Program-made: the position numbers and the translations under genes
Assembly: GCA_945870315.1 (NCBI GenBank)
Contig: CAMBRR010000008.1
Coordinates: forward strand, 1-44,305
Direction: 5' to 3'
From: an uncultured Bacteroidales bacterium
Lineage (GTDB): Bacteria > Bacteroidota > Bacteroidia > Bacteroidales > UBA932
Length of the DNA: 44,305 nt
Part shown: positions 18,175 to 27,335 of the stretch, piece after piece
How positions within the stretch are numbered: the stretch's first letter is position 1
How the letters are laid out: each line of letters starts with the position of its first letter
Notes under the pieces: model-generated
Databases searched by the model: none
What the model saw: only the letters and a program-made list of their open reading frames with translations
What the model was told of the DNA's origin: nothing

Positions 18175-20194
18175 CCTCGCAGTACTTTTTAATTATTCCA
18201 TAGGCATCCTGAATACCAAGTTCACCTGCCCTGGACATATCTATACAACCTTTCTCCTTATCTTTCAAATAGATAAGAACCAGCCCCCTGTTGAAATAGG
18301 CATCTCCCATATACGGATACAGTTCAATTGCCCTGGTATAATTGTCTATCGAGGCGATGTGCTCCGAAGACAGGCAATAGAGGTTGCCGAGATTGAAATA
18401 GACATATGGTAGATCAGGCAGAGCCTCCTGGGCCGCCCTCATATCCCGTATGGCATCGGTATAGTCGTAACTCCTCGACACCTGGTCCTTGACCCGGGCC
18501 CTGGTATTGCCGGAATCATCCATTGACAGGACCTGGACATTGTTTTCAATGCTGTTTATGAAGTCTATCATTTCCGCCCTCAGTACACCCCTGTTCAGAC
18601 GATAGAGGGAACTGTACATCTGCTCCAGTGAACTGCCGTTGTCAGCAATCTCTATACAGCGGCTGTAGTCATTGAGAGAAGAATTGAATTTCTTGTCATT
18701 ATAGTCATACAGAGCCCTTATGAACATTTCAGACGAAGACGGCAGGCTATCCGAAGAAACCCACCCGGCCTGCTCCGCACTCTCAAGAGCAGAAGATGAC
18801 AGAGGAAGATCCACATTGGAAATCTGAACTCCGACAGGCAGAGACTGCTTGAAACGTTTCACCAGAGGATGTTCAAATTCCTGGCTCAAGGCATAGCTGG
18901 TATTATCCTTCTTTTCGGAAAGTACAATCTTGTAAAGCGGTCTCAACTTGATGTCTATGTCTCTGTGCTGAAGCAATTCATTGTTGAAATCCTTCTTGGC
19001 AAACTCAGCATCCAAGGCCAGCAAGGAACTGTATTTCTTGGTGGTGTCAGCAAAAGAGCCGGCATCGCTGACATTCTTCTGACGGTATTCCTGTACCTTT
19101 TTCCGAGCTGTCTCGTAATCAGCCTTGGAAGACTTGTAATCTCCGAGCAGATTCTTGACATAAGACCTGTTCATATATGCCTTCGCAAAATCGGGATACA
19201 GTTCGATAGCCCTGTCATAGTCTTCAAGGGCATCCTTGTACAGCCCCATTTCGATGAAGACAGAAGCCCTGTTGAAATAAGCGAGCACATTGGATGGATT
19301 GATATCTATAACCCTGTCAAGGTCAGCAAGGGCATCATCATAAGCGCCCAGGCGAGCATTTATCAAACCGCGGTTATACAAGGTAAGGGCATTTCCAGGC
19401 TCATCCCGCAGAACCCGATTCAAATCATCCATAGCCTGACGGAAATTATCCATTTCGAAAGCCATCAGAGCGCGGTTGAAATAGGCAAAGGTATTGGAAG
19501 TGTCTATGCTGATGGCCATATCCATATCGGCAATGGCAGACGACAAATCGTTCTTCGAGGCATACAGACGCCCTCTCCTGATATAACCTTCAGGATCAAA
19601 GCGGTCAAGTTTGATGGCCTTGTTATAATCATTCAATGCCTTGAGGGTATCTCCGAGGAAGAGCCAGCTCGCTCCCCTGTTCAGGTAGGCGGACGGGTCC
19701 TTCGGTTCTTTCTTGATATATTTGTCAAAGTCTTTGACAGCCTTGTCAAACTGCTGGGAAAGGAAATAGGTCACTCCCCTGCTGAAATAAAGTCCTTCAT
19801 AGCCCGGACGCAGGAGGATAGCATGCTCTATGTCTTCCAAAGCCTTGTCATAGTTGCCGAAACGGCTTTCCGTTATGCCACGGTAATGATAGCCGGAAGT
19901 AAAGACAGGATTGATGCGGATGCTCCTGTCGAAATCCTTTTTGGCACCCCTCAGGTCCCCTAGGTTGTACTTGGCAATCCCCCTGAAGAAGAAAGTCCAG
20001 TAGTCAGTGGTATCGATACGGGCAAGGATGTTGAAATTTTCGATTGCAGTGGAATATTTGCCATCAGCAAGGGCTGAACGCCCCCTCATAAAGAAAGTAT
20101 CCTTATCATATTGAGCATACGAAACTTGCAAGGAAAGGCAGGCAAGAAGGATGGACAACAATATGAATCTGAATACTCCTTTAGACATATGCAT
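18167..20194 (-). CDS. Secreted or periplasmic tetratricopeptide-repeat protein
   Basis: The 675 aa protein has an N-terminal signal peptide (to about residue 27, LSLQVSYAQ) followed by about ten consecutive TPR units with 34-residue spacing (recurring NRG/YFNRA and PxxAxAY patterns), then a less regular middle section and two or three more TPRs near the C-terminus. TPR arrays are scaffolds; no partner can be read from the sequence. Met3 (20188) is an alternative start. Its promoter (20263-20294) overlaps the beginning of the divergent M28-like gene. Confidence 0.88.
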   Translation of the reverse strand: MHMSKGVFRFILLSILLACLSLQVSYAQYDKDTFFMRGRSALADGKYSTAIENFNILARIDTTDYWTFFFRGIAKYNLGDLRGAKKDFDRSIRINPVFTSGYHYRGITESRFGNYDKALEDIEHAILLRPGYEGLYFSRGVTYFLSQQFDKAVKDFDKYIKKEPKDPSAYLNRGASWLFLGDTLKALNDYNKAIKLDRFDPEGYIRRGRLYASKNDLSSAIADMDMAISIDTSNTFAYFNRALMAFEMDNFRQAMDDLNRVLRDEPGNALTLYNRGLINARLGAYDDALADLDRVIDINPSNVLAYFNRASVFIEMGLYKDALEDYDRAIELYPDFAKAYMNRSYVKNLLGDYKSSKADYETARKKVQEYRQKNVSDAGSFADTTKKYSSLLALDAEFAKKDFNNELLQHRDIDIKLRPLYKIVLSEKKDNTSYALSQEFEHPLVKRFKQSLPVGVQISNVDLPLSSSALESAEQAGWVSSDSLPSSSEMFIRALYDYNDKKFNSSLNDYSRCIEIADNGSSLEQMYSSLYRLNRGVLRAEMIDFINSIENNVQVLSMDDSGNTRARVKDQVSRSYDYTDAIRDMRAAQEALPDLPYVYFNLGNLYCLSSEHIASIDNYTRAIELYPYMGDAYFNRGLVLIYLKDKEKGCIDMSRAGELGIQDAYGIIKKYCEDD

Positions 20195-20262
20195 ATGAAA
20201 AAATTTCGGGCTTTACGTTCTTTTTCTTAATTTTGGCGGCTGTTTTCGCAAAATCCGAACCA

Positions 20263-20294
20263 CAAAGATACGAATTTAAAAAATGCTTCACAAA
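20263..20294 (-). promoter_or_regulatory. Promoter of the TPR gene
   Basis: On the minus strand TTTG (20291-20294), a 20-base spacer and TATCTTTG (20263-20270). The -33 box lies within the first codons of the divergent M28-like gene. Confidence 0.7.
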
Positions 20295-21323
20295 ATAAAT
20301 ATTGGAATTCTTTTTCTGACGACTTTCCTGGCCATCACTGCCCTGTTCCCCTGCACAGCGCAGAACAACAGCAACATAGCGAGGGAAAGCATTGCAGCGA
20401 CTAATGTCATCTGGCCGGCCAAACTTCAGAAAGAGGTAGAATTCCTATGTGACTCCATCTGCGATGGAAGGGCTACGGGCACAAGGGGCAACATTGAGGC
20501 AGGATTCCATATCTTGAGGAAGTTCGAAAAGATTGGACTATTGCCCCTGATTTCTGCGACGACCGGAGACACCACCTTTGTAAAGCACTTTTATGCAGGC
20601 AAAGGTATGGTCGGACACAATATAATAGGAATGGTGGCAGGTTCGAAGAAGAATCCCTGCGACAAATATGTCATAGTCGGCGCCCACTACGATCACATCG
20701 GCAACCTTGCAGGAACCATGTACCCGGGAGCGGACGCCAACGCCTCAGGCACGGTAGCAATGATTTCGCTGGCCGAGATGTTCCGTGCCATGAAGATTCT
20801 TGGATGCACTTTCAAGAGCAACATTCTGTTCGTAGCCTTTGACTCCAAGGAAATGAACCTTGCTGGGAGCAACGGACTGTGGGAAATGCTGGAAAGAGGA
20901 GACCTGTTGGACCCGCTCTCAGGCAAGCCCATCCGCAGCAGCAAGATTTCACTGATGGTGAACATCGACCAGGTCGGATGCACCCTGTCACCTGTCAGCA
21001 AAGACAGGCCGGATTATCTGATAATGCTTGGCAATCATTCACTTCCTACCGGCAAGAGAGATGCCTTGAAAATGTGCAACAGGATGTATGGGCTCAATCT
21101 GCACCTGAGTTACGACTACTATGGAAGCCGCAATTTCACGGATATATTCTACACCCTGTCCGACCAGAAGGTTTTCGTTCAGAACCACATTCCGGCAGTG
21201 TTGTTTACAAGCGGAATCACAATGAACAACAACAAGAAAAGGGATCTCCCCAATACTCTTGACTATGACATTCTTTGCAAAAGGATAGAACTTATGCATC
21301 ATTGGCTTTGCAAAATGCTTTGA
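20283..21323 (+). CDS. M28-family peptidase homologue, probably inactive
   Basis: A 346 aa exported protein (signal peptide ending around TALFPCTAQ) with the M28 fold. The first metal ligands are kept: H135 in HYDH, D151 in GADANASG and D229 in NIDQVG. The usual Glu-Glu pair is changed to Lys189-Glu190 (FDSKEMNLAGS), so the catalytic base is lost. The C-terminal Tyr-His ligand region reads NNNKKRDLPNTLDYD with no histidine. A pseudoenzyme, perhaps a peptide- or glycan-binding protein, is the simplest reading. An alternative is that other residues take over, as in glutaminyl-cyclase-like branches. Compare the intact M28 gene at 11771-13471. Confidence 0.85.
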   Translation: MLHKINIGILFLTTFLAITALFPCTAQNNSNIARESIAATNVIWPAKLQKEVEFLCDSICDGRATGTRGNIEAGFHILRKFEKIGLLPLISATTGDTTFVKHFYAGKGMVGHNIIGMVAGSKKNPCDKYVIVGAHYDHIGNLAGTMYPGADANASGTVAMISLAEMFRAMKILGCTFKSNILFVAFDSKEMNLAGSNGLWEMLERGDLLDPLSGKPIRSSKISLMVNIDQVGCTLSPVSKDRPDYLIMLGNHSLPTGKRDALKMCNRMYGLNLHLSYDYYGSRNFTDIFYTLSDQKVFVQNHIPAVLFTSGITMNNNKKRDLPNTLDYDILCKRIELMHHWLCKML

Positions 21324-21337
21324 TGAAGTTTTTTTGC

Positions 21338-21345
21338 TAACTTTG
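21338..21345 (+). promoter_or_regulatory. -7 box ahead of the ABC exporter gene
   Basis: TAACTTTG in the 59-base gap between the M28-like gene and the ABC gene. It would give a leader of about 30 bases. The -33 element is unclear. Confidence 0.45.
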
Positions 21346-21382
21346 TCCGTTTCTATACTTTAACTGATTAAATTTATCCCTG

Positions 21383-23221
21383 ATGTTCAAGGAATTCTGG
21401 AAAATACTCAAACGTTTCGCATCTCCATACAAAGGCTATCTGGTGGGCTCGGTGGTCCTGAACCTGCTTTCCGCCGTTTTCAACCTGTTTTCCTTCGCCC
21501 TGATAATGCCCATCCTGGACATACTTTTCAAGACAGACAAGAAGGTATATGAATTTATGCCGTGGGACAGCGGCGCTGACATCAAAGACCTGGCATTGAA
21601 CAATCTCTACTACTATGTCACCCAGTTGGTTGACAAATTCGGAGGTTCCACTACACTGCTTTTCATAGGACTGTTCTTCGCCCTGATTACCGTCCTGAAG
21701 ACAGGCTGCTACTTCGGTTCGTCTGCGGTGATGGTTCCACTTCGGACCGGAGTGGTGAGGGACATCAGGACAATGGTGTACGGCAAACTGCTCAGCCTGC
21801 CCCTTGGTTTCTACACCCAGAACAAGAAAGGCGACATAATGGCCAGGATGAGCGGAGACGTGAACGAGGTGGAACATTCCATCACCAGCAGCCTGGATAT
21901 GCTGATTAAAAACCCTATACTCATAATCGCATATTTCGGGATGCTCATCTATCTCAGCTGGGAACTTACCCTCTTCACTCTCGTGATAGTCCCGGGGATA
22001 GCATGGGTCATGGGCCGAATCGGGAAAAAACTGCGCCGCCAGTCACTGGATGCACAGAACAAATGGAGTGAAAGCCTGTCCCAACTCGAAGAGACCCTTG
22101 GTGGAATCCGCATCATAAAGGCCTTCATCGCAGAAGACAAGATGCAGAAAAGGTACAACAGCATCAGCAACCAACTCAGAAAAGCTCACAACAAAGTTTT
22201 CATCAGACAAAGTTCGGCGCACCCGGTGAGTGAATTGCTTGGCACCATTATGATTATGATAGTGCTTTGGTTCGGAGGCACCCTCATCCTGATGGACAAC
22301 GCCACCTTCGAGGCTTCTACCTTTATATATTATATGACCATCCTCTACAGTGTGCTGCAGCCGCTGAAGGAATTGTCAAAAGCCGGATACAACATACCGA
22401 AGGGAATGGCATCGATGGACAGAATCCAGAAAATCCTCTCCGCGCAGAACGACATCAAGGAAATAGAAGCTCCGAAAGAGATATCCTTCGATGAGGAGAT
22501 AAGTCTGGAAGACGTTTGCTTCAGTTATGGGGATAACCCCGACAAGGAGATTCTCCACAACATAGACCTTAAAATCAAGAAAGGAAAGACAGTTGCTCTT
22601 GTCGGGCAGTCCGGTTCCGGAAAATCCACCCTCGTGGACCTGATTCCACGATTCCATGATGTCACCAGTGGCAGCATCAAGATTGACGGGACGGACATCC
22701 GCGAATTCCGGGTCAAGGATTTGAGAAGCCTCATAGGCAATGTCAACCAGGAGGCCATCCTCTTCAACGACACCATCTTCAACAACATTGCCTTCGGAGT
22801 TGAGGGCGCCACTATGGAGCAGGTAGTGGAGGCGGCAAAGATTGCCAATGCCCACGATTTCATAATGGAAAAGGAAGAGGGCTATATGACGAACATCGGT
22901 GACAGGGGATCAAAGCTCTCCGGTGGACAGCGCCAAAGGATAAGCATAGCCAGGGCCGTGCTCAAAAATCCTCAGATTCTCATCCTCGATGAAGCCACAT
23001 CCGCCCTTGATACGGAATCAGAGAAGCTGGTTCAGGAAGCCCTTGACAAACTGACCAGCTCCAGGACTACGATAGCCATAGCCCACAGACTGTCCACCAT
23101 CAGGAATGCGGATGAAATCTGCGTGCTTCACGAGGGCAGAATCGTGGAAAGAGGCCGTCACGATGACCTGATTGCCAAGAACGGATATTACAAGAAACTT
23201 CACGAAATGCAAACCATATGA
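21383..23221 (+). CDS. MsbA-like ABC exporter, permease-ATPase fusion
   Basis: A 612 aa half-transporter: six membrane segments in the N-terminal half (type I exporter fold) and a nucleotide-binding domain with Walker A GQSGSGKST (from residue 408), signature LSGGQRQRISIARA, Walker B ILILDEATSALD and the H-loop IAIAHRLST. It should act as a homodimer exporting lipids such as lipid A precursors, or other hydrophobic cargo; the substrate cannot be told from sequence. The next gene starts within its stop codon (4-base overlap). Confidence 0.92.
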   Translation: MFKEFWKILKRFASPYKGYLVGSVVLNLLSAVFNLFSFALIMPILDILFKTDKKVYEFMPWDSGADIKDLALNNLYYYVTQLVDKFGGSTTLLFIGLFFALITVLKTGCYFGSSAVMVPLRTGVVRDIRTMVYGKLLSLPLGFYTQNKKGDIMARMSGDVNEVEHSITSSLDMLIKNPILIIAYFGMLIYLSWELTLFTLVIVPGIAWVMGRIGKKLRRQSLDAQNKWSESLSQLEETLGGIRIIKAFIAEDKMQKRYNSISNQLRKAHNKVFIRQSSAHPVSELLGTIMIMIVLWFGGTLILMDNATFEASTFIYYMTILYSVLQPLKELSKAGYNIPKGMASMDRIQKILSAQNDIKEIEAPKEISFDEEISLEDVCFSYGDNPDKEILHNIDLKIKKGKTVALVGQSGSGKSTLVDLIPRFHDVTSGSIKIDGTDIREFRVKDLRSLIGNVNQEAILFNDTIFNNIAFGVEGATMEQVVEAAKIANAHDFIMEKEEGYMTNIGDRGSKLSGGQRQRISIARAVLKNPQILILDEATSALDTESEKLVQEALDKLTSSRTTIAIAHRLSTIRNADEICVLHEGRIVERGRHDDLIAKNGYYKKLHEMQTI

Positions 23222-23871
23222 TAAAGAACAAATCACTTGAAATACCCTTTATAAGCGGCCTTGAGGCAATGGATTTCCAGACTTTGGAAAAGACAATGGA
23301 CGAAAAGGCTGCAAAGTTCAACATCGACTGCGTCAACTGGCCGGAGGAATATCCTTATAGACCTTTTGCCGGCGGTATGATAGCAAGGAGCGAGAGTCAT
23401 ATCTGCGTGATGTACTGCGTAAGAGGACAGGACCTCAGGGCCAAGGCGCTTGAGGACCAGGGGAAAGTCTGGGAAGACAGTTGCTGCGAGATGTTCATCT
23501 CCCATCCGACAGACGGCACCTACTATAACTTCGAGCTGAACTGCATCGGCACCTTGCTGGTTGCAAAACGCACAGGAAGACACGATCCGTCCAACCTCAG
23601 TCCGGAACAGATGTCCAGGATCAAGAGATTCACCTCCCTGCCTAGGAAGGAATACGATGTCGAAGGAGAAGTATTCAGCTGGACATCAGGGCTTTGCATT
23701 CCGATGGATCTGATAGGAATTGACTCAGAGAATCTTCCGAGAAGCGTCAGAGCCAATTTCTTCAAATGCGCAGATGGAACCCCTCACATCCATTTCCTGA
23801 GTTGGAATCCAATCGGCACTCCATCTCCGGATTTTCACAGACCGGAGTTTTTTGGTGAACTGTTTTTCTGA
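23218..23871 (+). CDS. CBM9-like (DOMON-type) domain protein
   Basis: A 217 aa single-domain protein resembling carbohydrate-binding family 9-like proteins. Supporting features are the WEDSCCEMFI strand with its acidic cluster, FELNCIGTLL, and the late NFFKCADGTPHIHFLSWNP. There is no signal peptide, which is unusual for a sugar-binding module, so it may act in the cytoplasm or bind something else. It overlaps the ABC exporter gene by 4 bases and is followed by the VanZ-like gene, suggesting an envelope-linked operon. Confidence 0.75.
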   Translation: MIKNKSLEIPFISGLEAMDFQTLEKTMDEKAAKFNIDCVNWPEEYPYRPFAGGMIARSESHICVMYCVRGQDLRAKALEDQGKVWEDSCCEMFISHPTDGTYYNFELNCIGTLLVAKRTGRHDPSNLSPEQMSRIKRFTSLPRKEYDVEGEVFSWTSGLCIPMDLIGIDSENLPRSVRANFFKCADGTPHIHFLSWNPIGTPSPDFHRPEFFGELFF

Positions 23872-23880
23872 TTGTGCATA

Positions 23881-24294
23881 ATGAAAGAGCCGGTAAAATC
23901 AATGAGGATTCTTCTTTATGTCGCTATGGGACTGTACATTGCAGGCGTACTGGCGCTGTGCGTAATCAGCAGTGAATCCTTACCGCAAACCCAACCGGAA
24001 TGGTTCGGTCTCCCAGCTGACAAGGTCGTACACTTTCTGATGTTCCTCCCATTCGTACCCATAGCCTATCTTACATTCGGGGCTCTGGGGACAGATAAAA
24101 ACAAAAGACCGGCAATCCTCTTCATTGTCTATTTTTGTGGCCTTTTTATGGCTGCGATGACAGAAATATTGCAGTCATTCACCAAAGACAGAAGCGCTGA
24201 AATACTCGATTTTCTGGCAGACGCTTCCTCCCTGACCCTAGGTTTTATAATAATTCTGTTCATCCTTCTTCTGAAAAGATTTAAAAACAGATGA
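23881..24294 (+). CDS. VanZ-like membrane protein
   Basis: A 137 aa protein with four hydrophobic segments. The motif DKVVHFLMFLPFVPIAYLTF followed by a distal TEILQSFTKDRSAEILDFLAD matches the VanZ-like family, named after a teicoplanin-resistance protein but widespread and mostly of unknown function. I start at the ATG at 23881 rather than at the TTG at 23872. It overlaps the amidase gene by 4 bases (ATGA). Confidence 0.85.
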   Translation: MKEPVKSMRILLYVAMGLYIAGVLALCVISSESLPQTQPEWFGLPADKVVHFLMFLPFVPIAYLTFGALGTDKNKRPAILFIVYFCGLFMAAMTEILQSFTKDRSAEILDFLADASSLTLGFIIILFILLLKRFKNR

Positions 24295-27200
24295 AACGAT
24301 TCTTCATCACAGTGATTTCAATCCTCCTTTTCTGCATCCAGTCCCACGGTCAGGCGGCAGTTGTCAAGGATTTCCAGAGTGTCTGCGATTCCCTGAGCAT
24401 TCTGCTGAAAGAACGGACAGGTGTAGAAGAGGAATTAAAACTCAGGGGCATCAAGAAAAGAGGCAGTTCAATAGATTTCTTCTTCACCAACAGCCTTTCC
24501 GACTTTCCTTGGTATGAAGGACAGCCTCAGTGGTTCAGAAACAAACTCTGGGAACTTTTTCCCGCGAAATACAGAAGTTGGAAACCTGGGATGATATATG
24601 CTGGCAAGACCACTCTGGAGAATTTCGTGGTTCCAGGCCTGAACTTCAGCGGGAATCCGCGCAAAGGAATAAGCCGCATAGACAATCCTGACAGAAACGG
24701 CGCCATCGTAAGGCGTTGTGACGAGGATGTCTTTGAGAAGGGCCTCAGCGGCAAACATATAGCCCTCTGGCAAAGCCACGGAATGTATTACGAACAGAAA
24801 CTCGACAGGTGGGAATGGCAGAGGCCTTGCCTTTTTACCACAGTGGAAGATATGTTCACCCAGAGTTTCGTGCTGGAGTTCCTGGTTCCGATGATAGAAA
24901 ATGCAGGGGGATATGTTTTTCTGCCTCGGGAAAGGGATTTCAGAAAGGAGGAAATCATAGTTGACAATGACTATGTCCATCAGGATGCGAGGGGAAGGGG
25001 TTCGTGTGAGGTTTCCGGGAAATGGACAAATGTTCCAGAAGGATTTGCAGACGTGAAGGAGATATATGAAAGTGGCGAGAATCCTTTTGAGAAAGGTACA
25101 TTCCTCAAGACACAAAGTACTGATAGTCAACACAATTCGCCACATATCATCTACCGTCCTTTCATTCCTGCAAGGGGAGAATACGCTGTCTATGTCAGCT
25201 ATAAGTCCTTGCCTGAAAGCACTCCAAACGCAAGATATACAGTCTGCCATATGGGAGGAAGCACCTCTTTTTGTGTCAACCAGAGGATGGGAGGAGGGAT
25301 GTGGATATACCTCGGTACCTTCGAATTCGAGCAAGGGGAGCAGGGATATGTCATGGTGGATGCATCCACACCTGAGAACGGCAGGTTCCGCAGTGGTGAG
25401 GCTGTTACCTCTGATGCCGTGAAGTTCGGAGGTGGGATGGGAAATATTTCCCGCGGAGGACAGATTTCCGGAATGCCCAGAAACGCCGAAGCAGCAAGGT
25501 ATTATCTGCAATGGTCGGGAGTTGACAAGTCGATTTACAGTCAAAATAAGGAATCCAACGACTACAGGGACGACTTTATGTGTCGCGGAGATTGGGTAGA
25601 ATGGCTCACTAGGGGTTCAAGGACCAATCCATCCAAACAGGGAAAGAATATCCCGATAGATCTGTCTCTTGGCTTTCATTCAGATGCTGGAGCCACGCCG
25701 AATGATTCAATCATAGGCACACTTGCCATCCATACCTTGTATTCGGAAGGCAGGAAGGTCCTTCCTGACGGAGAAAGCCGGATGACATCAAGAGAGCTGG
25801 CAGATTTAGTTCAGAGCCAGCTGATACACGACCTTCACGCCGGACTCTCCCCCGAATGGACCAGAAGGCAGCTCCGGGACCGCCAGTACAGGGAATCCAG
25901 GACTCCGTCCTGTCCGGCTATGTTGCTGGAATTGCTTTCGCATCAGAACTTTGCCGATATGAAATATGGCCTTGATCCTGCCTTCAGATTCACGGCAAGC
26001 AGGGCGGTATATAAAGGAATATTGAAATATCTTTCATACCGGTACGGATGTCAGTATGTCGTCCAGCCCCTTGGCGTGAAAGAACTTTCTGCCACTCCTT
26101 CTGCTGATGGAACTATGGTTAGGTTGCGTTGGAAAGAAAGGGTGGATACTCTGGAAAAGACCGCGGCGGCTGAGGGATTTATTATATATACCCGCTTGGA
26201 TGACGGTGCCTTCGACTCTGGCAAAAAGATAACAATGTTTAAAAAGGAATCCGGGTACTACAGCGTTGAACTTCCTATCGAAAAAGGACATTTGTACAGT
26301 TTCAGTCTGCAGGCCTTCAATGATGGAGGGAAAAGTTTCCGTTCTGAAACAGTATGTGCCGGAGTACCGGAAAACAATTCCGGATGTGATTCGCTTGGAA
26401 GGAGCGAAGTGCTGATAGTCAACAATTTCGACAGATTGAGCTGTCCTGCTTTCATCCAGACTGACACCTATGCCGGCTTTGATGACAGGACGGACAGGGG
26501 TGTTCCTTACAAAAGAGACATAGCATATGTAGGGGATATGTTCCATTTCAACAGGCAGGATTCCTGGGTGGATGATGACGATCCCGGATTCGGAGCTTCC
26601 TACAGTGACTATGCAGGCAATGAAGTCGCCGGAAACACCTTCGACTTTGCAAGCGTACACGCCAGAGCCCTGATGGCAGGAGGTTTCCCTGTTTCGTCCT
26701 GCAACAGGGAGGCGCTGGAGAATCATCCGGAGATTTCGGACGGATGTCTTGCGATGGACATAATCTGCGGTAAGCAGGTGACATTCAACCGCAACGGCAG
26801 GGAGGGAGGTGACAGGTACTCTGTTTTCCCGGAAAAGTTCAGAGATGCCATCAGCGAATTTACCAAGACAGGGGGAAATCTGATTGTGAGCGGTGCCTAC
26901 ATTGCCACGGACGTATGGAGCAGGATATTCCCGACAGGCACAGACAGTCTCGCCAGGAGCCAGACGGCAGAATTCGTTAAAAACACATTTGGCTACAAAC
27001 TGATAAGGGCACACGCCAGCCGCACTGCCTCAGTCAAGAGAGTTCCCGTGAACGGAAAATTGCCTCAGGCATCCTCCACGATAAGCTACAGCAACTATCC
27101 TAATCCATATCTATACAGTGTGGAAAGCTCTGACGGGCTGCATCCTGTCAATGGCGCCGCAACCTTCCTCAGATATGCCGACACCAATATTTCAGCCGGC

Positions 27201-27335
27201 ATTCTCTACCAGGGAGACGGTTATAGAAGCGTTGCCATAGGCTTTCCGCTTGAGACAATCTGGGACGAAAAGAACCTTTCCAGCATAATTGACACTGCAT
27301 TAAACTATATCTTATATGACACCGAGGGAATCTGA
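24291..27335 (+). CDS. Secreted N-acetylmuramoyl-L-alanine amidase-like protein with golvesin insert
   Basis: A 1014 aa exported protein (signal peptide to about residue 21). Amidase_3-like elements occur in two blocks: WQSHG...FVLEFLVPMIENAGG...LPRERD before, and LSLGFHSDAGATP...LLELLSHQNFADM after, an insert at about residues 269-385. The insert looks like a golvesin C-terminal/Xly-type beta-sandwich (GTFLKTQ...YRPFIPARGEYAVYVSY...GYVMVDAS). A fibronectin-III-like section follows (from about 585), then a long C-terminal region with a fold resembling class I glutamine-amidotransferase-like domains. Such proteins are often labelled xanthan lyase; an amidase acting on peptidoglycan is likelier. 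It overlaps the next gene by 20 bases. Confidence 0.8.
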   Translation: MKRFFITVISILLFCIQSHGQAAVVKDFQSVCDSLSILLKERTGVEEELKLRGIKKRGSSIDFFFTNSLSDFPWYEGQPQWFRNKLWELFPAKYRSWKPGMIYAGKTTLENFVVPGLNFSGNPRKGISRIDNPDRNGAIVRRCDEDVFEKGLSGKHIALWQSHGMYYEQKLDRWEWQRPCLFTTVEDMFTQSFVLEFLVPMIENAGGYVFLPRERDFRKEEIIVDNDYVHQDARGRGSCEVSGKWTNVPEGFADVKEIYESGENPFEKGTFLKTQSTDSQHNSPHIIYRPFIPARGEYAVYVSYKSLPESTPNARYTVCHMGGSTSFCVNQRMGGGMWIYLGTFEFEQGEQGYVMVDASTPENGRFRSGEAVTSDAVKFGGGMGNISRGGQISGMPRNAEAARYYLQWSGVDKSIYSQNKESNDYRDDFMCRGDWVEWLTRGSRTNPSKQGKNIPIDLSLGFHSDAGATPNDSIIGTLAIHTLYSEGRKVLPDGESRMTSRELADLVQSQLIHDLHAGLSPEWTRRQLRDRQYRESRTPSCPAMLLELLSHQNFADMKYGLDPAFRFTASRAVYKGILKYLSYRYGCQYVVQPLGVKELSATPSADGTMVRLRWKERVDTLEKTAAAEGFIIYTRLDDGAFDSGKKITMFKKESGYYSVELPIEKGHLYSFSLQAFNDGGKSFRSETVCAGVPENNSGCDSLGRSEVLIVNNFDRLSCPAFIQTDTYAGFDDRTDRGVPYKRDIAYVGDMFHFNRQDSWVDDDDPGFGASYSDYAGNEVAGNTFDFASVHARALMAGGFPVSSCNREALENHPEISDGCLAMDIICGKQVTFNRNGREGGDRYSVFPEKFRDAISEFTKTGGNLIVSGAYIATDVWSRIFPTGTDSLARSQTAEFVKNTFGYKLIRAHASRTASVKRVPVNGKLPQASSTISYSNYPNPYLYSVESSDGLHPVNGAATFLRYADTNISAGILYQGDGYRSVAIGFPLETIWDEKNLSSIIDTALNYILYDTEGI

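Noticed and set aside
18869..19963. 364-codon plus-strand frame opposite the TPR gene
   Set aside because: The TPR frame has a signal peptide and clear repeats; the opposite frame is a shadow with no family features.
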